A DNA stretch of 20,180 bases from assembly GCA_005223375.1 (NCBI GenBank), contig RXOD01004586.1, positions 1-20,180 on the forward strand, given 5' to 3'. Within the stretch, counting starts at the first letter, position 1; each line of letters begins with the position of its first letter. This document shows positions 10,101 to 19,085 of this stretch, in pieces. Below the pieces are notes generated by a model. It did no database searches and had not been told where the DNA came from. It saw only the letters and a list, made by a program, of their open reading frames with translations. Position numbers and translations under genes: made by a program. This stretch comes from Amoebophrya sp. AT5.2. Lineage: Eukaryota; Sar; Dinophyceae; Syndiniales; Amoebophryaceae.

Positions 10101-13100
10101 GCCACGAGAAAACAGGCGACCGCCAACCGTCGGACGACGCGTCGAAAACTTCATCGGGCGGTGCCGCAGCGCAAACTTCCACGTACCTCCCCGGCGCTTC
10201 TGTGACGGGCACGAGTTATATGGCGGGAGGACCAGGTGGACGTGGAGGTGGTAAGTGCCTAAATTGGTAAAAGTGAAATTTTTTGGGGGATCTCCGGGGT
10301 CCCCTTTGGTTGATGTCCCAAAAATAATAAGGCAGCAGTTGGCGGAAAGCCGCCTTTTCGCGGTCGGCAGGTTCGGCACTGTTGCACCCTATGGGCGACA
10401 TAGCCAATCGCCACCCTGAGCGCCCGCGTTGCCCTGCTTTCAGGCCCTATCGCCAATGTAGTCGCTAGCCAGTAGCTAGCTGCTTTTCATCGCTACCACA
10501 TCCGTGCGCCTCCCAATCCCTCCCAGCAATCGGCTTCCTCTTCCGACGCCACCCCCTACCCCGACAATGGGGCATCTCTGAAACTGCCCGGCGCTTCGCC
10601 ACGACACAGGGCAATCCGCCACCCAGCAAGTGGCTGTGGCAGCCCATTACCTATTGTATTACTTTTACCAGTTGGCCACCGACATCGTTACCATCGCTGG
10701 CCCGCTCATAGGTTACACGACGTACTATTCCTCCTCGATGAATACGAGCAGCAGCGCCGCGGGGAACATCTCCTTGGAGCACTTCGCGCGCATGGGGAGT
10801 TTTACTTCCAAAGCGCCCCCGCTGCCGCAGGTCACGCTGAACCTGGCGGAAAGACACCTGATCCAGCAGCAGATGGCGGAGGACTTTCGGAAAATCAAGA
10901 AACAGATTGCTTCCTCGGTTTTGAACATCGAAAAGAAGCTACGCCACAGCGACCGAGAACTAGGGATCTTCTTCGCCACGCAAATGCACCTAGACCAGAG
11001 TTTTACAGCAGCTGCAGCTGCGCAGGGAGCAACATCTTCTGGGACGAACGGGGCGCGCAGCCGATCGCCGTCCACCTCCTTCTCGGCAGCGACGAATAAA
11101 GCTTCGTCCTCTAGTACTACTTCACGAGCACCAGGAGCAGGACCTACAACTGCTTCTCGGGAGGAGCACGAGGAGACACAACACGCCGGGAGCACGTCGG
11201 GAAGTGGAGACGAGGAGCTGCCCGCGATGACGTACGACGAATACCTTACAAAGCGATCATGTACAGCCGTTAACGTCGCCGGGTCAAAATCAAATACAGC
11301 CCAGATAGTAGTTCGTTGTATGAAATATGGTCCAAGTATGTGTATGGACTTCTCAGAGTAGTTGCAGCATCAGCTTGCGCTTTGTCGTAATGCTGTGGCC
11401 GCAAGCAGCGTCGAAATCAATATCGAACTGCGTGACATCCGGGATATTTGTAGAGAGAAACAAAGCAGGCAGCCCGACACCGACGGGCTAAGACCCGTCC
11501 CCGTCGCGCAGTCTACTAAACTAGGTGGCTTTCATCTTCCTACCAAAAGGGCAGTCAGCAGCTGATTGACAGCGGTCATCGCCCATGGGATTAGAAGCGA
11601 CTTCTGTCCGGTAGTTGTCTTTTCCCCACTATTTTTGACAGTATTTGAACTCATATTGAGGGTATATTTTGCGTCCGGTCGCTAACGGTAGAGATCTTTC
11701 TAAATACCTGAAAACGGAGGTCGGCCGTAATACTGAGCTGAACCGCTTTCGCAACAGCAGCAGCGTCGTCGCGGTTGCGGATGCCGCGGAGCCAGTGTCA
11801 TTAAGCAACCCCGCAACGGGAGCGGTCACCAGCGCTGAAGGTAATAGCGCCGCGCCTATTGGTAGTGACTCAAGCTCAACTACACTGGACACCACTTCTA
11901 ATGCTGCGGTGGGTTCCACTTCGAAGTCCGAGTCCTCCACGTGCACCTCGATGAAAGCCATAAACCAAAACGGTCGCGTCGACGCCATCAACACCGCCCC
12001 CACGACTGCCCCCATCAACACCGCCGCCCCCACGACTGCCCCCGTAGTTGATGACCGCATGTATCCCTTGCTGGTTGAGTTGCGCAAGTCTACCGGCTTT
12101 TCCATGCGGCTCTTCATCGAGCTGCCGCACCTGATCAAGAAGGTGTTCGACCTGACGAAGACGCTTTTCGCCGCGACGCAGGCGTACCTGCACCAGATCC
12201 AGGACGTCGAGTCAAGGCTGGCGTCCGCGCGAATCATCGAGCAACGGGCGATTCACCACATCGAACTACTGCAAAGACGGATCCAGGTGCTCACGAACCG
12301 CTCGTTCTCCTTCTCGAAGATGCTGTCGGCGGAATACCGGGTGAACAATGCGCCGGGGAGGGATGTTGGGGCTATTGCGGACGGCGGGGGAAGGGTAGGG
12401 ACGGTGGGAAGTGGTGCGCTAGCGATCAAAGGAGCCGAGGTGGGGGAACGAGAAGGAGGAGTAGAGGATGGACTGGGCGGCACCGGTCGCACGCCAGAGT
12501 CGGGCGGCCGCGTGTTTGGACCGTCGGAGAGATCAACAGGAGCGGCGCTGGTGAAGAAAAGAAGCCGCTCCGAGCCCGATTTCCGAAGCAGCAGCGAGAA
12601 CCCCTCCGAGCAAGGCAGGGGAACGACAACACCGACACCAACAGAAACGCACCTGCATCAGGTGCCTGAGCTAGCCACAGCAGAGCATCAGCAAGACCGC
12701 TCGTCCACGGAAGTGCGGCAGGTACAGTGCGGCCTACGCATGAAAAAAGTATCTTTATGCCTGAGTATGCAGATGCGGCAGCAGGCGAACCCGCTCAAAA
12801 ACAGAAATACCAGAAAAGAATTCGTGTAGAGCTCATGCAACATATACAAACCACACGCTTTTGTTTTTCGTTTATTTTTCATGCGAAAAATAAGGTGCCA
12901 GAGTCTGATTCCTCCGGAGACGAGCAATCCGACGGAGAGGATGGAAGCTTGATGTATGGGTCGGCTCCGGAGCGGATCAACCTTCTCGGCAAACAGCAAG
13001 ACAAAAAAGCAATTGCTTCGGCGCCTCATTTCGTGGGTTCATCTTCTTCGGCTACCCGCAGCGCGACGGCAAGTGCCGCCGGGGTGCAGGTAGCTCAACG

Positions 13101-16100
13101 TCAGGCCGTAACTCCAGATCCGGAGGCAGCCGCCCGAGCCCGACAGGACAGTGACGCCTCTACGTCTACCCTCGTTGTTCCGGTGGTTCCCCCACCCAGC
13201 ACCCGCATCAGTGCCACTGGCGGCACGGCAGTCGGTCCAAGCATCCATCCCGGGAATAATATCGCGGAACCGGAAGTAGAACAAGAAGGACATCAGGTGG
13301 ATGAGTTGGTGCCGTTCCTCTCCTCCTCCTCGGACCCAAGCTCCGCAGGCAGGGTCGTGCACCTCTCCTCGCGACGAGGGGATCATGAGGGCCGCCGCGG
13401 AGGTAGAAGTGGCCGTGCTGGAGGTGGCACGACGAGGAGCAGCAACTTTTCGCCCACAAATTTCGATCCGGATCTGCGGGACACGACCTCGGTGTTGAAC
13501 ATCCCCCCCGAGGAGCCGAGGAGCCGGGTGGGCCCAGGGTACCAGGATCCAGCGGGGGTCCTCGCAGGAACTAGTACAGGAGCGTACCTTTCCGGCGGAA
13601 CGCGGAGCAGCACGCAGCAGACCACGCACTCGCAGTCACACAGCACGCACACCGCAGCACATGACGGGGGAAGCGGCACGAGCGGGGTCCCGACTTTGGT
13701 CCCAATAGACGCGTCGTCGCCCTCGGGGTCGTCGAATAACGGCCCGATCATGGGGCGCCGGGCGGCGGCGCCCGCGACGTTTTCCAGTCTACGGGCCGCC
13801 GCGCGGGAGAATCAGCGGCGCGACGGAGCAGTGGTCGACATAGGTTCGAGCCGCACGGCCATCGGAGCTCTGACTCAGCAGGGTCAACAACAGCACCGTC
13901 CGCAGCAAACAAGCACCTCCACGTCGAACAATCTTGGCGAGTTAGAGCGCACGACCATCCTGGTTCGTGCGGAAACCTCCTCCGGAGACAGCAACTCCTC
14001 AAATAACGACGCTGCTTCGTCCCAATCACAAGGCGGGAGCAGCAGCGGAACCACGAGAAGCGCCTTCATCCGCGGGTGGACACCGACTTCTGGCAGTGGC
14101 GGGGGCCGCGAAGGCAACCTGCTCTCGAGGACGTCAAGGTCCGCCTTCCCGCCGTACGGGGATGACACTCACGACACTACTGTGGCACGAGCACCTGCGG
14201 CGACGAGAGTGGCGTCTGGCGTGGCAGCTGATGAAGAGGTTGCACAACAAGAACCTGAAGCTCTAGCTTGTGCTTCCGGAGTCGTAGACGCGCCGGGGGC
14301 AGCTCCACCGCCGGGCGCGCCGGGAACTACAACCTCCACAGCGACCACGATCATGCCCTCGACTCGGGTCTCGGCGCCGCAGAATTTGATGGCGGGCAGT
14401 CAGGAGGTGGAGCTGCTGTATGCCATGGAGCTTCTGGAGCGGAACGGCAGCAGCTCGGAAACCGGCAGCAGTGCCGTTTTCCACCGGCCGGTCCGCGGAA
14501 ACCTGTGCGAATCGGCGCTGTATTCCGGGCAGAGCTCCTCGGGCCCGGCAAAGTCGAGCGAAAACAGCAGCACGATGGGGCACTTCAACACCATGGCCGC
14601 GCTCTTGGACTCGCGGACGAACAGCGGCGAGGGAAGCGTCCCGTCGGGGGGGCTCTCCGCGAGCGGCCGCGGGAGCGCGGCAAGAGGCACCGGCGGCGGC
14701 GGGACAAGCAGCGGCACCAGCGGGGCGGGGCCCACGGGCACCACCACCTCGCAGCGCCAGAGCCGAACCTCGACGGAGGAACAGCGCTCGGCAAGCACAA
14801 GCCACGAAAAAGCCGATCGGCGCGAGAATGATCCTCGAGGACAAGGTGCTGGTCTCCAATCTCGGAACCGAGTCGTTCAGTTGGCACAGGGAACGAGCAT
14901 AGTGGACGCAGACCTACTGCCGGTGAGCCGCTCCGGAACGGAACCGCCACTAACGATCGCTGCAGATCCCATCGCCCTGGTGGTGGAGCAAGATCTTCCG
15001 GACTTGTAGTCTTTTTTAGCCTCTATACTTTTCGAATTGATGTCGTTCGTGCTGTTTTCAAAGAATTTGATTTATGATGGCATCTCTGCGGCCGATGAAA
15101 TGAGTGTTGAATCGAAACACCAGGTCGGAACAGGACTTGGCGCGCAGCCGCAGCGGGCAGCGGCAGCTTTCAGGAAGTAGCGTCGAGAAGAACGAGATGG
15201 GGATGACCTCCACACAGTTGCATCAACAAAACAACCATGTCGCCATTAACGTCAACGTGATTCAGCAGTTCAACGTGAACAACTTTTCGCCGCGACCGTT
15301 TAGTGTGGTCTCTATCTCCAAAGATAGTTCATCGGCGCGGCCAGACTCCTCCCCGGGCAGCGTGGAGGGAGGTAGTGGCAGTGCTGGAAAAAATTGTTTT
15401 TCGCGAGACGCGCGACAGATCAGACGGGCTGTCGGGCTCGTCGCAGAAGCTGGGAGTGGGACCACGAGCGCGAGCGCCAATGTAGAAGTATTAAAAACTG
15501 CTGGCTCTCCCTCTCCCGACCCCGGTGCGACTGCCAGCACAGTCGCTCTTGCGGGACCATCAACAGCGACAGCACAACCGCAGCAAAACCAGAATAAGCT
15601 GAATCTGACGCTGCAGCAACAAACGCTAATTCATCGGTTGGAAGAGCTATGAACCGTCCAGCTGCTAAGTGGCTTGCTCGAAATTGAACTCGCGCGGTTC
15701 TGATAGGACGCTTCTGATAGGACGCTAGACATTCGACGCTGTTGACCTGTACGGCCTTGTGAGCCCCGACACCCTCGACGCCCATAATGAAGCATCTCGG
15801 AACCGCCCGGCGCGGTTCGGCGCTTCGCGCCGGGCGGTCAGAGCGCTGGCGATGCGCCGCCACCCCTGGAGGTTCGCCTCTCCTAACTTAGTAGCAGGCC
15901 ACTTCGCAGCTGGACGGTTCATAAGAGCACATTGTCGAGATTGAACTCGCGCGGTTCGCGGAAAGACAAGCGTTCGAGGTGGAGATTCAGGCTCTGAAGA
16001 CCGCAGCAAACGTGCAAAACATCGTGAAACAGGGGGAAGCGACGAGCGCAACGAATCACGTAGTGCAGAAATGGGCACAACAGGCAACCGTCGGCACGGT

Positions 16101-17760
16101 GGGCACAACGCCGGCTGCATTGGCTGGTAGCGGTGTTGTTAACGGTAGCGGTCCTGGGGTCATCAGCGTCAGCAGTGCCGCGGCACCGGGTGAAGGCCTG
16201 CTGGGGAAGGAGCGGGGGGGTCCGAGGATGAAGGCAATGCGGCCGCATTCCCGATCGAAATCAAAAGAAGTAGACGAACATCAAGAGGGGGCGTCGACTG
16301 GTGACGGCGTTCTTGGTCTCGCTGTTGCTCCAGGAGCTCCGGCAAAGAATACTGCTGCAAGTGGAGCCGATCAAGATCTGCGTCCCGATGACGATGAGCA
16401 AGCACAGCAACAGCAGCCGTCGCCCCGCCCGGTGGCTGGTTTGATTCCCACCGCGGCTGAAGACGACGACGCGGAGGAGGGTGCCGGCGAGCAAGACGGC
16501 GTTGACGATGACGACGAGCTGTCGGAAGGAGGAGCCGGGCGCAATAGCAAAAAGAAGCGCCGCCGCGGGGGCCGGCGCCGGACACTCGCGAAGCAGCGTC
16601 AGATTGCAGCCGCCGGAGGCATTCCGGTCTCGCAGCACGCCGCCCCCCGAGGAAGCTCGGCAGCGCTCCCGAGCCCCGTTGGAGGAGCGGCAGCCCTTGC
16701 GCCGGTCGGACCGTCGTCTTCATCCACGACATTGCCGCCTCCCCCGCGGCCGCCTGCGCCGCCTGCCGCGGGTCTGCTCGTAGGATCCGCCGGCAGCAGA
16801 GGCACGAACTCAGCTGTTGCGGCGGGGGCGGCTCCAACCCCACAAGCACCGATGGAGACGAAGCCAAGATCGTCCTTAAACCCGATCTTTCAAGCTCTGG
16901 CGCAAGGGCAGGAGCGTGCTGGTGCGGCCTTTGAAGATGAAGACGAAGACGAATACTCGTCATCTGGTACCGAGCAGGATTTCGCTGTTGCGCCGCGGCA
17001 GCAGCTTCCGCAACCACAACCAGGGCGTGCTGGCTACGCCGGTGCTCGAGCAAGTGGTGGCAGCGCGAGAGCCCCCTCGGGCTCGTCTCTGCAGGTCGTC
17101 GACAGCGGCAGCACAGTGAATCGCGGCCAGCGACGTAGTGGCTCTCCACCGTCGTCGGCACAGCAGCACCATCAATTCTTGCAGCACAGCAACCGCCAGC
17201 AACCCGTCGCCGCAACATCGTCATCTCCTCAAGATATTCATCAGAATACTCTGATGATGCGCGAGCTACTGGCGCATCATGAGAATACTCTGCTGATGCG
17301 CCAGCAGCTCGCCCAGCTCGCCGGTATTGGTTCCTCGGAATATCAGAATCCTACGCAGATGACGCCCCATCAGAATCAAGGGCAGCCGTCGCACTCCTCG
17401 CATCGCAGTGACCACAGTGACAGTGTAGCTGATAGACAGCAGCTGTACAACCAGATCCAGCAGCTCTACAGCCAAAGCTTAAACTACAACCACCAGCAGC
17501 CACCGCCACCGGCGCCCATATACGCTGCTGCAGCAGGAGCAACGGATACAGATAGAGCAGCGACTAATGATAATGTCGCTTTTCCGAATTCGAGTTCGAC
17601 GAACTTGAACAGCCAGTACTTCCTCGCATCGATGGGTCCGGTGAATGGAGGCGCCCCCTCTGGCGTTGGCGGGCAACAGGCACAACAAGCGGCGTACTGG
17701 CGAGGGGGCCAACAGACAGAGCCGCATCGCCCCCGTGGTGCCCCGGGCAACGGCAAATAG
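7101..17760 (+). CDS. Very large low-complexity/coiled-coil protein (nine-exon model)
   Basis: Modelled exons: 7101-7719, 7896-8662, 8836-9608, 9865-10250, about 10643-11335, about 11694-12721, 12895-15005, 15124-15646, 15928-17760; all phases close, giving about 2,910 residues. The introns at 7720, 8663, 9609, 12722 and 15006 are clear GT-AG. The protein alternates disordered Ser/Thr/Gly/Ala-rich stretches with short helical islands: coiled coils near residues 345-510 (SALQEENASLRSRLAQL; ELTRVKNECRHVVQLKKKRE), 895-970 (MAEDFRKIKKQIASSVLNIE), 1200-1295 (RLFIELPHLIKKVFDLTKTL) and about 2295-2330 (RLEEHIVEIELARF). An acidic block is followed by a basic one (KKKRRRGGRRR, a possible nuclear signal) near 2480-2520, then a Gln/His-rich C-terminus. 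I recognise no domain. A scaffold role is only inferred. Weakest joins are around 10643 and 11336-11693; the span could be two genes. ATG 7101 follows an in-frame stop at 7059. Confidence 0.5.
9609..9864 (+). other. 256-nt GT-AG intron with GTACT at both borders
   Basis: Splicing CAC|GTACTAAAT to CTCTAACAG|GTACTTG joins ...LLKDITY to LQRMTSLDDG in phase 2, which bridges the apparent stop at 9613-9615. GTACT is present at both ends (9609-9613 and 9865-9869) and a CTAAC branch-like sequence lies just before the AG. Without this splice the frame ends at 9615 and a new gene would have to start nearby. An ATG at 9677 opens 42 codons to a GTAAGT donor at 9803, so a separate downstream gene remains an alternative. 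Confidence 0.55.
10251..10671 (+). mobile_element. Introner IE-2 (reverse orientation) in the large gene
   Basis: The insert follows a strong donor, GGTG|GTAAGTG. Inverted ends are TGGTAAAAGT (10265-10274) and ACTTTTACCA (10661-10670). Bases 10331-10602, read as reverse complement, align with IE-1 4188-4434 through several blocks: the end block with GCGCCGGGC and GATGCCCCATTG, the block ACTACATTGGCGATAGGGCC, the block GGGTGGCGATTGG, and GCCGACCGCGAAAAGGCGGC. The CAG|TTGG acceptor at 10671 is canonical but leaves the wrong phase. The upstream GGCAG|CCCATT at 10642 restores it, so the true 3' border is unsettled. No protein is encoded. Confidence 0.65.
11336..11693 (+). other. Tentative 358-nt intron of the large gene
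   Basis: Reading frames before (ending ...MTYDEYLTKR and onward to MKYGP) and after (LSKYLKTEVGRNTELNRF) are both convincing but separated by stops. The pair CCAA|GTATGTG at 11336 and GCTAACGGTAGAG|AT at 11693 is canonical and phase-consistent, with a branch-like GCTAACG. Coding between 11265 and 11335 is weaker, so the donor could lie earlier. A small inverted repeat, GACGGG/CCCGTC, sits near 11482-11500. I see no similarity to IE-1/2/3. Confidence 0.35.
12722..12894 (+). repeat. Intron with internal 11-bp inverted repeat
   Basis: This GT-AG intron of 173 nt joins STEVRQ to VPESDSSGDE in phase 0. CGCATGAAAAA at 12737-12747 is exactly inverted as TTTTTCATGCG at 12875-12885, close to the two ends, so the intron can fold into a closed stem or may be a degraded terminal-inverted-repeat element. 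There is no clear direct repeat at the borders beyond AGGT. The intron is open in one frame for its whole length, so retention would not truncate that frame. Confidence 0.55.
15698..15725 (+). repeat. Two tandem copies of a 14-bp unit in IE-3
   Basis: TTCTGATAGGACGC occurs twice without a gap (15698-15711, 15712-15725). The first copy overlaps the end of the duplicated exon segment. It may be slippage or a subterminal repeat of the element. Confidence 0.8.
15803..15837 (+). repeat. Perfect 12-bp GC-rich stem-loop in the IE-3 core
   Basis: CCGCCCGGCGCG (15803-15814) and CGCGCCGGGCGG (15826-15837) are exact inverted repeats around an 11-base loop. The right arm is the block shared with IE-1 and IE-2, where only one arm is present, so IE-3 seems to have doubled this core in inverted form. 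Confidence 0.85.
17242..17319 (+). repeat. 13-codon tandem duplication in the Gln-rich C-terminus of the large gene
   Basis: Two adjacent 39-nt units encode QNTLMMRELLAHH and ENTLLMRQQLAQL. CAGAAT-like pieces recur again near 17343 and 17371. This is a local amphipathic helical repeat within a Gln/His-rich stretch, consistent with expansion of low-complexity coding sequence. Confidence 0.7.
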
Positions 17761-17852
17761 AAGAAGACCCATGCGTCGAGAATCCAGCTTATCCTTCGCC
17801 AGCACAACCTCCTCGGGCGCGGGCGGGAAACAGTTGTAGTAAACAATAAATT

Positions 17853-18983
17853 TTATGTTCGCGGCCTACCTTCGCTTTCATGACCGCGTTGACGCGCCTT
17901 CTTCATAGTAGATGACGTGGGTGTGTAATCCACGTAGTACTTAAGTTCTTCATGACTCGTAGGCCAGTTGCAGTTTTTGTAGTACGCTGCGTTAGAGTAA
18001 GTGCTACCGAGAGCATTGTCCATGTCCGTGGTCCAAGAAATAGGTCTTATCGCACCGATTTTGAAGCGCGCTTAACGGTTCGTTTCAAAATAAAAACGCA
18101 TACAACCGTATTTTTAGGGTAATCAGTCTGACCCTGATAGATTCCACTTTCTGCAGTACGCCTTGGGAAGCTGTCGTCCAATCATACTCACACGTGACGT
18201 GAAGAGGAGTTGTTCTCGAACCGAGCGCCACCTTCTGCAGTTGTACGAAAATGAAAACCGCTGCACACGCACGCGCGCGCTTAATTTCTGAATCAAACGC
18301 TTGCTCTGTAGCTGTACTGTAGATGTAGAACTACTCAGACAGTGATTTTGAGTCCTTACCGTATCGTTCCGCACCGGATTCTTAACCGACGCCAGAGCAC
18401 CAGCAGAAGCAGTTGCAGCTGTATGCAGTGCTCTACCCTTTTTGACCTCACAGAGTTTCATGCGGCAGCGCCAGCGGCTTGCCCCGCTTACTAGAAAGTC
18501 GGTCTACTTGTCGTCGTCAGACTCACTCCGAGTCCAACGCACATGAATGATCTTCAGGTCGTGAAGATCGAAACACGTTTTCATTGTCCGCCTACACCAG
18601 ACTTCGCCTTCGGCTTCGGGTTCAAAAAGATGTAAATGTACATGCAGCCCCTCGGTCAAAGTGTTGAAACACAGTGTTTTGAGACCCAGGCGTCGGTCGA
18701 AAATGTTCTTCTGTGATATCAAATAGAAATATCCAACGATCATTTGATGTTGTTTCTCGCTTGCTTCTGCACGCCGTTTCACACCGACATCGATCGGTAT
18801 CTTTCCCTTTCGTCAACAATCCTATGAATTTTATGACTTGTATTTTTTTTTCATTTCCCTCACCCAGTCGGAGCCACACCACAGTTCGTTGCTAGCCACA
18901 ACTAATATATAAATCTTAAATTAACTGCAAATTGGTGCTGTATGTTTGAAGACTTGTTGTACTTGTTGCTTCCTGATCCTCAT
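17853..18983 (-). CDS. Six-exon gene of unknown function on the minus strand
   Basis: Exons in transcript order: 18983-18963, 18891-18864, 18766-18527, 18430-18360, 18234-18104, 18045-17853; 227 residues. All five introns are GT-AG and 58-125 nt, and phases close. The strongest coding pieces are FYLISQKNIFDRRLGLKTL with EGEVWCRRTMKTCFDLHDL, then PLHVTCEYDWTTASQGVLQK, then ISWTTDMDNALGSTYSNAAY followed by a Trp/Tyr-rich stretch ending in a basic tail. DWTTASQG and SWTTDMDNALG look like a weak internal echo. I recognise no family. The first two exons are short and uncertain, and the join 18526-18431 is the weakest. If it is wrong there are two tandem genes, the downstream one starting at the ATG at 18461 (MKLCEVKKGR). 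The stop is convergent with the large gene, 92 bp apart. The start is divergent from the ABCA-like gene, about 100 bp apart. Confidence 0.45.
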
Positions 18984-19085
18984 AAATTTATATTTTTTTA
19001 CGTAGTGTGGATGTACCTGGCAGCGTTGTATGCAGAAGTTTAGATAGTCTAGTTACAACCCGCGAGGAGAATAAACATAACCCTG

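Larger units (their letters stand above)
15647..15927 (+). mobile_element. Introner IE-3 with terminal inverted repeats and target duplication
   Basis: The terminal inverted repeats are 15649-15678 and 15893-15922, 28 of 30 positions complementary, with outermost bases ATGAACCGTCCAGCTG. They are flanked by AAGAGC at 15642-15647 and 15923-15928. Removing one target copy plus the element (281 nt) joins ...HRLEE to HIVEIELARF in frame through a coiled coil. The borders are then not GT-AG: the 3' side can be read as AAGAG (AG), but no GT is available at the 5' side. Reverse-complemented, the core 15781-15837 shares the GCGCCGGGCGGTT...GATGC...CAT block with IE-1 and IE-2. No transposase frame is present. 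Confidence 0.75.
15678..15957 (+). repeat. 23-bp direct repeat: downstream exon copied inside IE-3
   Basis: Bases 15678-15700, directly inside the left inverted repeat of IE-3, match 15935-15957 at 22 of 23 positions. The second copy is coding (VEIELARF) and lies 7 bases beyond the right target duplication. The arrangement parallels the 30-bp repeat at IE-1: the intron 5' end carries a copy of exon lying beyond the intron 3' end. Confidence 0.8.

Noticed and set aside
15104..15123. TTG/ATG-like start for a separate gene at 15104
   Set aside because: The 15006-15123 GT-AG intron links ...VVEQDLPDL to SEQDLARSRSG in phase 2, so the upstream codons are intronic.
16169..17224. 351-codon minus-strand ORF
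   Set aside because: It is antisense to the Gln/Ser-rich C-terminal exon of the large gene. The His/Arg/Leu-rich sequence is what such coding yields on the opposite strand.
17845..17850. AATAAA as a polyadenylation signal for the large gene
   Set aside because: It lies 85 nt after the stop in AT-rich sequence and next to the minus-strand stop. Dinoflagellates generally do not rely on this hexamer.
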